NCBI GenBank assembly: GCA_964035545.1
Contig: OZ037768.1
Span: 15,562,175 to 15,626,174, forward strand
Direction of reading: 5' to 3'
Length of the DNA stretch: 64,000 bases
From: Bugula neritina
Taxonomy: Eukaryota; Bryozoa; Gymnolaemata; Cheilostomatida; Bugulidae
The stretch's first letter is position 1; every line of letters begins with the position of its first letter. Shown here piece by piece: positions 11,396 to 22,980 of this stretch. The translations under genes were made by a program, and so were the position numbers. Below the pieces are notes generated by a model. That model searched no databases, had not been told where the DNA came from, and saw only the letters and a program-made list of their open reading frames with translations.

Positions 11396-12193
11396 TGTAG
11401 CAGTAGCTGGCAGCATGTTTACATGCACACTGTGTGTATGCGTGTTTCCTAGTCAATCGTCATAGCATATTAATAGCCCCTAAACAAAACAATAAATTCC
11501 TACAACTGCGCAGCAAAAGCCACAATCAATGAATCAAGTGTATTGCAAAAGCCTAAGACAACAAATCTGCCAGAATATTTCTGTTCCCTTATTTGGAATT
11601 ACTTGGGGCTGGTGGTGCAATTTGGGTGACCAATGAGATCTGGAACACATCATTTTTGTTTATTTGTTTTTTGTGTATTATTCTGCTGCTGTTGGAAAGC
11701 ATTGGTTATCCTGATCAGTTTCAATTAGTAGAGCCAAAGAGCAAGTTATACTACTAATAATTTTACATTAAACAAGATACATATTACTAACTATTGAAAC
11801 CTAAGAGCAGAAGCTGTATTATCAAGTTATCAGAGAAGCGCTAAAGGTTTGTCTGCTATTAATTTTTCTAATGTTGTAATATCAATACATTTAGCTTATA
11901 TTATACGAAGTGGTTTATAGCTGACATTATTTTTAGTGAAGTATTATGCAGTAATATTTTGCTTACTTTAATCATTTTTATGTGTGTTATTTCCTTACAG
12001 TTCTTATTTTCTTGTACTTTATTTAGCCTTATATTGTGTGTATTTTATTTAGATTTCACGGTGTAGCTTTGTGAGCAAAAGTGTTATAAGTTGGAATAAA
12101 ATACTAATAACTACACTCACAAGACATCAGTTGAATTCCTAAACCTACTCTGATAAGCTTGCGGTTACTAGCAGACCTAACAAAACTGCTACA
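11396..12193 (+). repeat. 3' LTR of the BEL/Pao element
   Basis: 798 bp, same ends as the 5' LTR (TGTAGCAG, CTGCTACA) and about 99% identical to it. The right target duplication GTACC is at 12194-12198. Confidence 0.93.
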
Positions 12194-12870
12194 GTACCTA
12201 TTAGTGCCCAGTAGTTCTGATACGGCCCAATAGTGCTAATAGTAGATCTAGTGTGCTTAAAAGTGCCCAAATGTCCTAAAACATGCCAAAATGTGCTAAA
12301 TTGAGCGAAATATGGTAATAGTACCAATAAGTGCCTAGAGGTTCTGAAATGCGCACAAGAGTTCTAAAACTAGAACAAGTGTGCTCAACAGTGCCCAAAT
12401 GTCCTAAAACATGCACAAATGTGCTAAAACATGCCCAAATGTGCTAACTCGAGCCAAATATACTAATAGTATCATTAAGCGCATAGAGGTTCTGAAAGGT
12501 GCCCAATAGTGCTGATAGTAGAACTAGTGCGCTTGACAGCGCACAAATGTGCTAAAACATGCCCAAATGTGCTAAATTGAGCTAAATATGCTAATAATAC
12601 CAATAAGTGCCCAAAAGTTCTGAAATGGCCCAATAGTGCTATTAGTAGAACTTGTGTTCCTAACAGTGCCCAAATGTCCTAAAACAATCCCCACTGTGCT
12701 AAAACATGCCCAAATGTGCTAAATTTAGCCAAATACATTTATAGCACCAATAATCGCCCAGAGGTTCTGAATCGTGCCCAATAGTGCTAATAGTAGAACT
12801 AGTGTGCTTAACAGTGCCCAAATGTCCTGAAACATGCCAAAATGTGCTAAATTGAGCAAAACATGCTGAT
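12194..12870. repeat. Satellite A, continuation
   Basis: The same unit as before the BEL insertion resumes with the GTACC duplication and CTATTAGTGCCCAG. No gene is present. Confidence 0.88.
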
Positions 12871-13628
12871 ACACAGGATAGTTAAGGGCAACCTTTTAGC
12901 TGCAACTGCCTTGCTGAGGTTTGCATTGTAATCATATAAGAATTCAGTACCAGTAAAATAAAATCTCACCTAATTGTGCTAGAGTCAAAATTTAAAAACT
13001 ATGTTGTAGATCTTCTTTTTCTCCAGTGTAAGTTTTTTGGAAATTTCAATTTTCATTTTTTATGCGAAGTTATAGACAAAAAACTGCCGAATTTTGGCCA
13101 ATTTTGCCTGAAAAGCTGACTTTTCAGTACCAGTAAAATATCTCAGCAGCAAAGCATGATATCTGAATAAAAATTGCACTGCTGGAATCCTGCGATATTT
13201 CTCCAGTGTAAGTTTTTTTCTTTTTTCAATAACTCTGCTAGATTGCTCATAAATTGGTGATTTATACACTGAAAATGCCATATTTTCTCATAAGAAACTA
13301 GCAGCGCGCAGCACTTCACGCTTCACTGAGCACGTAGGGATGAGAAGATATTGGCGCCTACATAATAATTACAGGCTAGCTAGCTGGCAGGCTATAATGA
13401 ATAGCTTGCTTTGTACTTTGTTTATGTAGCACCAATAATGGAATGTTGATAGATAACGCAGCCCTAACGAAGGTTGCTGCTTATTGGTTGTAGTTTAATC
13501 TTAGGCTAAACGATTACAAGTAGGCAACACGCATGCCACCCGCAGAGCAATATTATTCAAGAACCTAAACTACATTTTGAGAGAAATTTATGATATTCTT
13601 AGTGAGGATGCCCTTAACTATCCTGTGT
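12871..13628. mobile_element. Non-autonomous TIR element (MITE-like), 758 bp
   Basis: The element begins ACACAGGATAGTTAAGGGCA and ends with its exact reverse complement (20-bp perfect TIRs). TGAT stands on both sides (12867-12870 and 13629-13632); an empty site in the same satellite reads ATGCTGATAGTACC, so the duplication is 4 bp. Inside is an imperfect direct repeat of about 180 bp (CAGTACCAGTAAAATA at ~12945 and ~13125; TTCTCCAGTGTAAGTTTTTT at ~13019 and ~13199). No transposase frame is seen. The superfamily is not determined. Confidence 0.9.
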
Positions 13629-16600
13629 TGATAGTACCTATTAGTGCCCAGAATTTCTGAAACGTGCCCGATAGTGCTAAAACTAGAGCAAGTGTGCTCA
13701 ACAGTGCCCAAATGTCCTAAAACATGCCCAAATATACTAAATTGAGCCTAATTGGGTAATAGTACCAAAAAGTGCCCAGAGGTTCTGAATCGTGCCCAAT
13801 AGTGCTAATAATCGAACTAGTCTGCTTAACAGTGCCCAAATATCCTAAAACATTCCCCACTCTGCTAAAACATGCCGAAATGTACTAAATTGAGCCTAAT
13901 TGGGTAATAGTACCAATAAGTGCCCAGAGGTTCTGAAACGTGCCCAATAGTGCTGATAGAAGAACTAGTTCGCTTAACAGTGCCCAAATGTCCTGAAACA
14001 TTCCCAAATGTACTAAATTGAGCCAAATATGCTAATAGTACCTATTGGTGCCCAGTAGTTCTGATACGGCCGAATAGTGCCAAAACTAGAACAAGTGGGC
14101 TTAACAGTGCCAAAACCTGCTAAAACATGCCCAAATGTGCTAAAATGAGCCAATTGTGCTGATAGTACCTATTAGTGCCCAGAGGTTCTGATACAGCACA
14201 ATAGTGCGAAAACTAGAACAAGTGTGCTTAACAGTGCCAAAACCTGCTAAGACATGCCCAAATGTGCTAAAATGAGCCAATTGTGCTAACAGTACCTATT
14301 ACTGCCCAGAAGTTTTGAAACATGCCGAGTAGTGCTGAAACTAGAACAAGTGTGCTCAACAGTGCCCAATTGGGGTAAAACGTGCCCAAATATACTAAAT
14401 TGAGCCAAATATGTTGATAGTACCAATAAGTGCCCAGAGGTTCTGAAAGGTACCCAATAGTGCTAATAATAGATCTAGTGTGCTTAAAAGTGCCCAAATG
14501 TCCTAAAACATGCCAAAATGTGCTAAACTGAGCGAAATATGGTAATAGTACCAATAAGTGCCCAGAGGTTCTGAAAAGTGCCCAATAGTGCTGATAGTAG
14601 AACAAGTGTGCTCGACAGTGCCCAAATATCCTAAAACATTCCCCACTCTGCTAAAACATGCCCAAATGTACTAAATTGAGCCTAATTGGGTAATAGTGCC
14701 AATAAGTGCCCAGAGGTTCAGAAACGTGCCCAATCGTGCTGATAGAAGAACTAGTTCGCTTAACAGTCCCCAAATGCCTTGAAACATGCCAAAATGTGCT
14801 AAATTGAACAAAACATGCTGATAGTACTTATTAGTGCCCAGAAGTTCTGAAACGTGCCCAATAGTGCTAAAACTAGAACAAGTGTGCTCAACAGTGCCCA
14901 AATTTACTAAAACATGCCAAAATATACTAAATTGAGCCTAATTGGGTAATAGTACCAATAAGTGCCCAGAGGTTCTGAAAGGTGCCCAATAGTACTGATA
15001 GTAGAACTTGTGCGCTTGACAGTGCACAAATGTGCTAAAACATTCCCAAATGTGCTAAATTGAGCTAAATATGTCAATAATACCAATAAGTGCCCAGAGG
15101 TTCTGAAGCGTGCCCAATATTGCTGATAGTAGAACTGGTGTGCTTAACAGTGCCCAAATGTGCTAAAAGCTTTACCAATGTTTTAAAACATGCCAAAATG
15201 TATTAGTGAGCCAATTATGCTAATAACACCAATAAGTGCCCAGAGGTTCTGAATCGTGCCCAATAGTGCTAATAGTAGAACTAGTGTTCTTAACACTGCC
15301 CAAATGTCCTAAAACAATCCCCACTGTGCTAAAACATGCCCAAATGTGCTAAATTTAGCCAAATACATTTATAGCACCAATAATCGCTCAGAAGTTCTGA
15401 ATCGTGCCCAATAGTGCTAATAGTAGAACTAGTCTGCTTAACAGTGCCCAAATGTCCTGAAACATGCCAAAATGTGCTAAGTTGAGCAAAACATGCTGAT
15501 AGTACCTATTAGTGCCCAGAATTTCTGAAACATGCCAGATAGTGCTAAAACTAGAGCAAGTGTGCTCAACAGTGCCCAAATTAGCTAAAACATGCCCAAA
15601 TGTACTAAATTGAGCCTAATTGGGCAATAGTACCTATTAGTGCCAAGTAGTTCTGATACGGCCCAATAGTGCTTATAGTAAATCTAGTGTGCTTAAAAGT
15701 GCCCAAATGTCCTAAAACATGCCAAAATGTGCTAAATTGAGCGAAATATGGTAATAGTACCAATAAGTGCCTAGAGGTTTTGAAATGCGCACAAGAGTTC
15801 TAAAACTAGAACAAGGGTGCTCAACAGTGCCCAAATTAACTAAAACATGCCAAAATATACTAAATTGAGCCTAATTGGGTATTAGTACCAATAAGTGCCC
15901 AGAGGTTCTGACAGGTGCCCAATAGTACTGATAGTAGAACTTGTGCGCTTGACACTGCACAAATGTGCTAAAACATTCCCAAATGTGCTAAATTGAGCTA
16001 AATATGTCAATAATACCAATAAGTGCCCAGAGGTTCTGAAACGTGCCCAATAGTGCTGAAAGTAAAACTAGTGTGCTTACCAGTGCCCAAATCTGCGAAA
16101 ACATTCCTAAATTGGTTAAAACATGCCCAAATGTACTAAATTGAGCCATATATGCTAATAGTACCATTAAGTGCCCAGAAGTTCTGAAAGGTGCCCAATA
16201 GTGCTGATAGTAGAACTAGTGCGCTTAACAGTGCACAAATGTGCTAAAACATGCCAAAATCTGCTAAAACACACCTAAATGTGCTAAAATGAGCCAAGTG
16301 TGCTAATAGTACCTATTAGTGCCCAGAAGTTCTGAAACGTGCCCAATAGTGCTAATAGTAGGACTAGTGTGCCAATCAGTGCCCAGATCTGCTAAAACAT
16401 GCCGAAATGCGCTAAATTGAGCCAATTGTGCTAATATTACGTATTGGTGCCCAGAAGTTCTGAAACGAGCCCAATAGTGCAAATAGTAGAACTAGTGTGC
16501 TTAACAGTAGCCAAATGTGCTTAAAGATTCCCCAATGTGTTAAAACATGCCCAAATGTACTAAATTAAGCCAAATATGCTAATAGTACCGATAAGTGCCC

Positions 16601-16774
16601 AGAAGTTCTGAAACGTACCCAATAGTGCTGATAGTAGAACTAGTGTGCTTAACACTGCCCAGATGTGCTAAAACGTGCCAAAATGTGCTCAATTGAGCCC
16701 AACATGCTAGTAGTACCAAGTGCCCAGAGTTTCTAAAACGTGCTCAATAATGCTAAAACTAGAACAAGTGTGCT
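13629..16774. repeat. Satellite A, continuation
   Basis: Diverged GTGCCCAAAT/GTGCTAAAAC subunits and ~130-150-bp higher-order units, as at the window start. Minus-strand open frames in it are repeat by-products. Confidence 0.88.
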
Positions 16775-17335
16775 CAACAGTGCCCAAATGTGCCCTAATG
16801 TGCTAAAAGTTGCCTAAATGTGCTAAAAAGTGCCATAATGCACTGAAACGCGCCCAAAAGTACTGCAATGAGCTGAATACGCAGTTAGTTCACTAATGTG
16901 CTTAAAAATGCCCAAATGTGCTTACAATTGCCAAAATGTGCTAAACTGTGCCATAATGCACTAAAACGCGCCCAAAAATACTGCAATGAGCTAAATACAC
17001 AATTAGTTCACTAATATGCTAAAAATGCCTAAATGTGCTTAAAAGTGCTGAAATGTGCTAAAAAGTGCCATAATGCACTAAAACGTGCCCAAAAGTTTTG
17101 CAATGAGCTAAATACGCAGTTAGTTCACTAATGTGCTAAAAAGTGCCTAATTGTGCTGAAAAGTGCCTAAATGTGCTAAAAATTGCCATAATGCACTAAA
17201 GCGCGCCCAAAAGTACTGCAATGAGCTAAATATGCAATCAGTTCACTAATGTGCTGAAAATGCCTAAATGTGCTTAAAAGTGCCGAAATGTGCTAAAAGA
17301 TGCCATAATGAACTGAAACGCGTCCAAGACAATGA
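16775..17335. repeat. Satellite A variant: five ~117.5-bp higher-order units
   Basis: The marker CCATAATGCACT recurs at about 16833, 16951, 17068, 17186 and 17303, spacings of 118, 117, 118 and 117 bp. Each unit also holds CAAAAGTACTGCAATGAGCT and a TTAGTTCACTAATGTGCT segment. It lies at the border with satellite B and shares features with both. Confidence 0.88.
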
Positions 17336-19991
17336 AAGATTCTGTAACATGCTGAAATACATTCTTACAGTCCGTAATATATTCTTGAACGCTGAAATAT
17401 ACTTTACCATGCTGAAACATACTCTAACATTCTGAAATATACTAAGACACGTGAAATACATTGTAACATGCTGAAATATACTGTCCCATACTGAAATATA
17501 CTGCAACATACCGAAACATATTGCAACATACCGAAATATACTTTAACACATTGAACTACACTGTAACAGACTGAAATATACTGTAACATCCTGAAATATG
17601 CTGTAACATACTGAAATGGACAGCAACATACCGAAGTATGCTGCTACATACCGAAATATACTGCACCATCCTAAAATATACTGCAACACACTGAAAAAAA
17701 CTGCAACATACTGAAATACACTGCAACATGCACAATTATTCTTCAGCGTACCGAAATATGCTGCAACATACCGAAATATACTGTATTTTACCTGAATCTA
17801 CTGTAAGATATTGAAACATAAGGTAACATACTGAAATATGCTGCAAAATACTGAAATATTCTGTAACACGCTGAAATATACTGCCACATGCTGAAATATA
17901 CTGTAACATACTGTAATACACTGTAACAAACTGAAATTTACTGCAACAAGCCGAAACATATCGCAACATACCGAAATATACTTTAACATGTTGAAATATA
18001 CTGTAACGTAGTCAAATTTGCTGCAAGACACTGAAAGATTCTGTAACATGCTGAAATACACTGCAACATGCTGAAAGATAGTCTAACATGCTGAAATATG
18101 CTGTTACATACTGAAATATACTGTAACATGTTGAAATATACTGTAACATACTGAAATATACTTTAACATACTGAAATACACTGCAACATGCACAATTATT
18201 ATTCTTCAAGGACCAAAATATGCTGCAACATACCGTAATATACTGCAACATTCTGAAATATACTGTATTATACCTAAATCTACTGTAATATATTGAAACA
18301 TAAGGTAACATACTGAAATATGCTGCAAAATACTGAAAGATTCTGTAACATGCTGAATGATACTGTAACATACTGAAATATATTGTAACACACTGTAATA
18401 TATTCGTACACACTGAAATTTGTTGTACCATGCTAAAACATACTGTAACATGCTGAAATATACTGTATTATACTGCAATACTTTGTTACATGCTGAAGTA
18501 TACTGTAACATACTGAAATATGCTGTAACATGCATAAATATACTGTAACATACTGGAATATACTGCAGCATACCGAAATATACTGTAACTTACCGAAATA
18601 TACTGTAACATGTTGGAACATACTGCAACATACCGAAACATATCACGACATACCGAAATATACTGCAACATGCTGAAATATAATCTAACATACCTAAATC
18701 TACTGCAATATATTAAAACATAATGTGACATACTGAAATATGCTGCAAGACACTGAAAAGTTCTGTAACATGCTGAAATATATTGCAGCATGCTGAAGTA
18801 TACTCTAACATAATGAAATATACTGCAACATATTGAAATATACTGTAACATATTGAAATATACTGTAACATATTGAAATATACTTTCACCTACTGAAATA
18901 TACTGTAACATTCTGCAAGATATTCTAACAGACTGAAATATACTGTAACATTCTATAATATACTGTAACATACTGAAGTACATTGTAACATGCTGAAATA
19001 TACCGTAACATACTGAAATATGCTGCAACATACATAAATATACCGTAACATACTGTAATATACTGTAACATGATAAATTATTCTGCAACAAACCGAAATA
19101 TACTGCAACATACCGAAATATACTTCAACATGCCGAAATACACTCTAACATATCTTAATTCACTGAAACATAATGTAACATACAGAAATGTGCTGCAAGA
19201 CACTGAAAGATTCTGTAACATGCTGAAATATAGTGTTATAACACAAAAATATATACTGTAACATGCTGATATATACTCCAACACACTAAAATGGTCAGCA
19301 ACATACCGAAATATACTGCAACATACTGAAATATACTGCAATTTCTTAAAATATACCGCAATAAATTGAAACAAACTGCAACATACTGAAATACACTGCA
19401 ACATACTGAAATATACGGCAACATACTGAAATAGATTGTAACATACTGTAATATATCCTTACACACTGAAATATGTCCTTAAACGCTGAAATATACTTTA
19501 CCATGCTGAAACATACTCTAACATTCTGAAATATACTAAGACACACTGAAATACATTGTAACATGCTGAGATAAACCGTAACACACTGAAATATACTTTA
19601 ACATACTGAACTATACTGTATCAAAAAGTAAGACATTTCAACAGACTGAAATATACTGTAACATCCTGAAATACACTGTAACATACTGATATATACAGCA
19701 ATATACTGAAATTTACTGTAACGTACTGAAATGGACCGCGACACACCGAAAAATACTGCAACATACCGAACATACTGCAACATCCTAAAATTTATTGCAA
19801 CACACTGAAAACACTGCAACATAATGAAATACACTGCAACATACTGAAATATGCTGCAAAATACTGAAAGATTCTGTAACATGCTGAATAATACTGCAAC
19901 ATCCTGAAATATGCTGTAACATACTGAAATCTATTGTAACACACTGTAATATATTCGTACACACTGAAATGTACTGTACCATGCTAAAACA

Positions 19992-20414
19992 AGGGTCATT
20001 TTACTTAATTTAGTACACACTGGATATCTTCAGTTTTTGGCTATTTTTCACAATTTAGCTGGTAATGAACATGGTCTTTCGGCCAAAACTAGTAAAACAC
20101 CAATAAATACACCTAAATAATCAAAGTTCTTTTTAATTTTGCTTCATTTTCTATGTTTTTCCCTAATTATTCAGCTAGTTTTGGTTACGGACCGTTACGG
20201 TTTTTTCATAACGGTCTGCACATATAGAATATTAAGTGCATATGGCATAGACCTTTGCTTTAATGCTGGGGAATCCCCTTCCAGCCTTTTTTGTTATGCG
20301 TAGTTAAAACCAGCACATAAGAATAGTATGTATAGTAAATTTCAATTGATTTTGAGCAAACTTTAATGTTAGGTCATAAGTTGCTGGTGTGTACTAAATG
20401 AAGTAAACTGACTC
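19992..20414. mobile_element. Non-autonomous TIR element, 423 bp, copy 1
   Basis: Non-satellite DNA bounded by imperfect inverted repeats of about 28 bp: GGGTCATTTTACTTAATTTA at the left and, reading inward from the right, GAGTCAGTTTACTTCATTTA; both continue with GTACACAC. ACA flanks both ends (19989-19991, 20415-20417), and the empty satellite site reads CTAAAACATACTG, giving a 3-bp duplication. A small internal hairpin GACCGTTA...TAACGGTC lies near 20,185-20,217. No coding frame. Confidence 0.85.
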
Positions 20415-22557
20415 ACATACTGTAACATGCTGAAATATACTGTAATATACTGCAATACTTTGTTACATGCTGAAGTATACTGTAACATACTGAAATATGC
20501 TGTAACATGCATAAATATACTGTAACATACTGTAATATACTGTAACATACTGAAATATACTGTAACCATATGAATTACACTGCAGCGTACCGAAATATAC
20601 TGCAACATGCCGAAATATACTGTAACATATCGAAATATATTGTAACATGTTGAAACATACTGCAACATACCGAAACATATCACGACATACCGAAATATAC
20701 TGCAACATGCTGAATTATACTCTAACATAATGAAATATACTGCAACATATTGAAATATACTGTAACATATTGAAATATACTTTAACATACTGAAATATAC
20801 TGTAACATTCTGTAAGATATTCTAACAGACTGAAATATACTGTAACATGCTATAATATACTGTAACATACTGAAGTACACTGTAACATGCTGAAATATAC
20901 CGTAACATACTGAAATATGCTGCAACATACATAAATATACTGTAACATACTGTAATACACTGTAACAAACTGAAATTTACTGCAACAAACCGAAACATAT
21001 TGCAACAAACCGAGATATACTTTAACATGTTGAAATATACTGTAACGTAGTGAAATATGCTGCAAGACACTGAAAGATTATGTAACATGCGGAAATACAC
21101 TGCAACATGCTGAAAGATAGTCTAACATGCTGAAATATACTGTTACATACTGAAATATACTGTAACATGTTGAAATATACTGTAACATACTGAAATATAC
21201 TTTAACATACTGAAATACACTGCAACATGCACAATTATACTTCAACGTACCAAAATATGCTGCAACATACCGTAATATACTGCAACATTCCCAAATATAC
21301 TGTATTATACCTAAATCTACTGTAATATATTGAAATATAATGTAACATACTGAAATATGCTGCAAAATGCTGAAAGACTCCGTAGCATGCTGAAATATAC
21401 TGCAACAAGCTGAAATATAGTCTAAAATACTGAAATATGCTGTTACATACTGAAATATACTGTAACATATTGAAATATACCGTAACATACTGAAATATAC
21501 TTTAACATACTGAACTAAACTGTACCAAAAAGTAAGAGATTTCAACAGACTGAAATATACTGTAACATTCTGAAATACACTGTAACATACTGATATATAC
21601 AGCAATATACTGAAATCTACCGTAACGTACTGAAATGGACCGCGACACACCGAAAAATACTGCAACATCCTAAAATATATTGCAACTCACTGAAAACACT
21701 GCAACATAATGAAATACACTGCAACATACTGAAATATACTGCAACATACTGAAATGTGCTGCAAGACACTGAAAGATTCTGTAACATGCTGAAATATAGT
21801 GTTATAACACAAAAATATATACTGTAACATGCTGATATATACTCCAACACACTAAAATGGTCAGCAACATACCGAAATATACTGCAACATACTGAAATAT
21901 ACTGCAATTTCTTAAAATATACCGCAATAAATTGAAACAAACTGCAACATACTGAAATACACTGCAACATACTGAAATATACGGCAACATACTGAAATAG
22001 ATTGTAACATACTGTAATATATCCTTACACACTGTAATATGTCCTTAAACGCTGAAATATACTTTACCATGCTGAAACATACTCTAACATTCTGAAATAT
22101 ACTAAGACACACTGAAATACATTGTAACATGCTGAGATAAACCGTAACACACTGAAATATACTTTAACATACTGAACTATACTGTATCAAAAAGTAAGAC
22201 ATTTCAACAGACTGAAATATACTGTAACATCCTGAAATACAATGTAACATACTGATATATACAGCAATATACTGAAATTTACTGTAACGTACTGAAATGG
22301 ACCGCGCCACACCGAAAAATACTGCAACATACCGAACATACTGCAACATCCTAAAATTTATTGCAACACACTGAAAACACTGCAACATAATGAAATACAC
22401 TGCAACATACTGAAATATGCTGCAAAATACTGAAAGATTCTGTAACATGCTGAATAATACTGCAACATCCTGAAATATGCTGTAACATACTGAAATCTAT
22501 TGTAACACACTGTGATATATTCGTACACACTGAAATGTACTGTACCATGCTAAAACA

Positions 22558-22980
22558 AGGGTCATTTTACTTAATTTAGTACACACTGGATATCTTCAGT
22601 TTTTGGCTATTTTTCACAATTTAGCTGGTAATGAACATGGTCTTTTGGCCAAAACTAGTAAAACACCAATAAATACACCTAAATAATCAAAGTTCTTTTT
22701 AATTTTGCTTCATTTTCTATGTTTTTCCCTAATTATTCAGCTAGTTTTGGTTACGGACCGTTACGGTTTTTTCATAACGGTCTGCACATATAGAATATTA
22801 AGTGCATATGGCATAGACCTTTGCTTTAATGCTGGGGAATCCCCTTCCAGCCTTTTTTGTTATGCGTAGTTAAAACCAGCACATAAAAATAGTATGTATA
22901 GTAAATTTCAATTGATTTTGAGCAAACTTTAATGTTAGGTCATAAGTTGCTGGTGTGTACTAAATGAAGTAAACTGACTC
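22558..22980. mobile_element. Same 423-bp TIR element, copy 2
   Basis: Identical in structure to the copy at 19992-20414 and displaced by 2,566 bp. It was carried along by the segmental duplication rather than inserted independently, since position and flanks are the same. Confidence 0.86.

Larger units (their letters stand above)
3783..12193 (+). mobile_element. Full-length BEL/Pao-type LTR retrotransposon inserted in satellite A
   Basis: The 8.4-kb element has two LTRs of 797 and 798 bp that both begin TGTAGCAG and end CTGCTACA (perfect 8-bp inverted ends). It is flanked by the 5-bp duplication GTACC and holds one long gag-pol frame. Domain order is gag, three zinc knuckles, protease, reverse transcriptase with YVDD, RNase H, then integrase; this order with a single fused frame is characteristic of BEL/Pao. 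By eye the LTRs differ by seven substitutions and one 1-bp indel (about 1%), so the insertion is recent. The integrase is interrupted by a palindrome and frame change, so this copy is probably not autonomous now. Confidence 0.93.
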
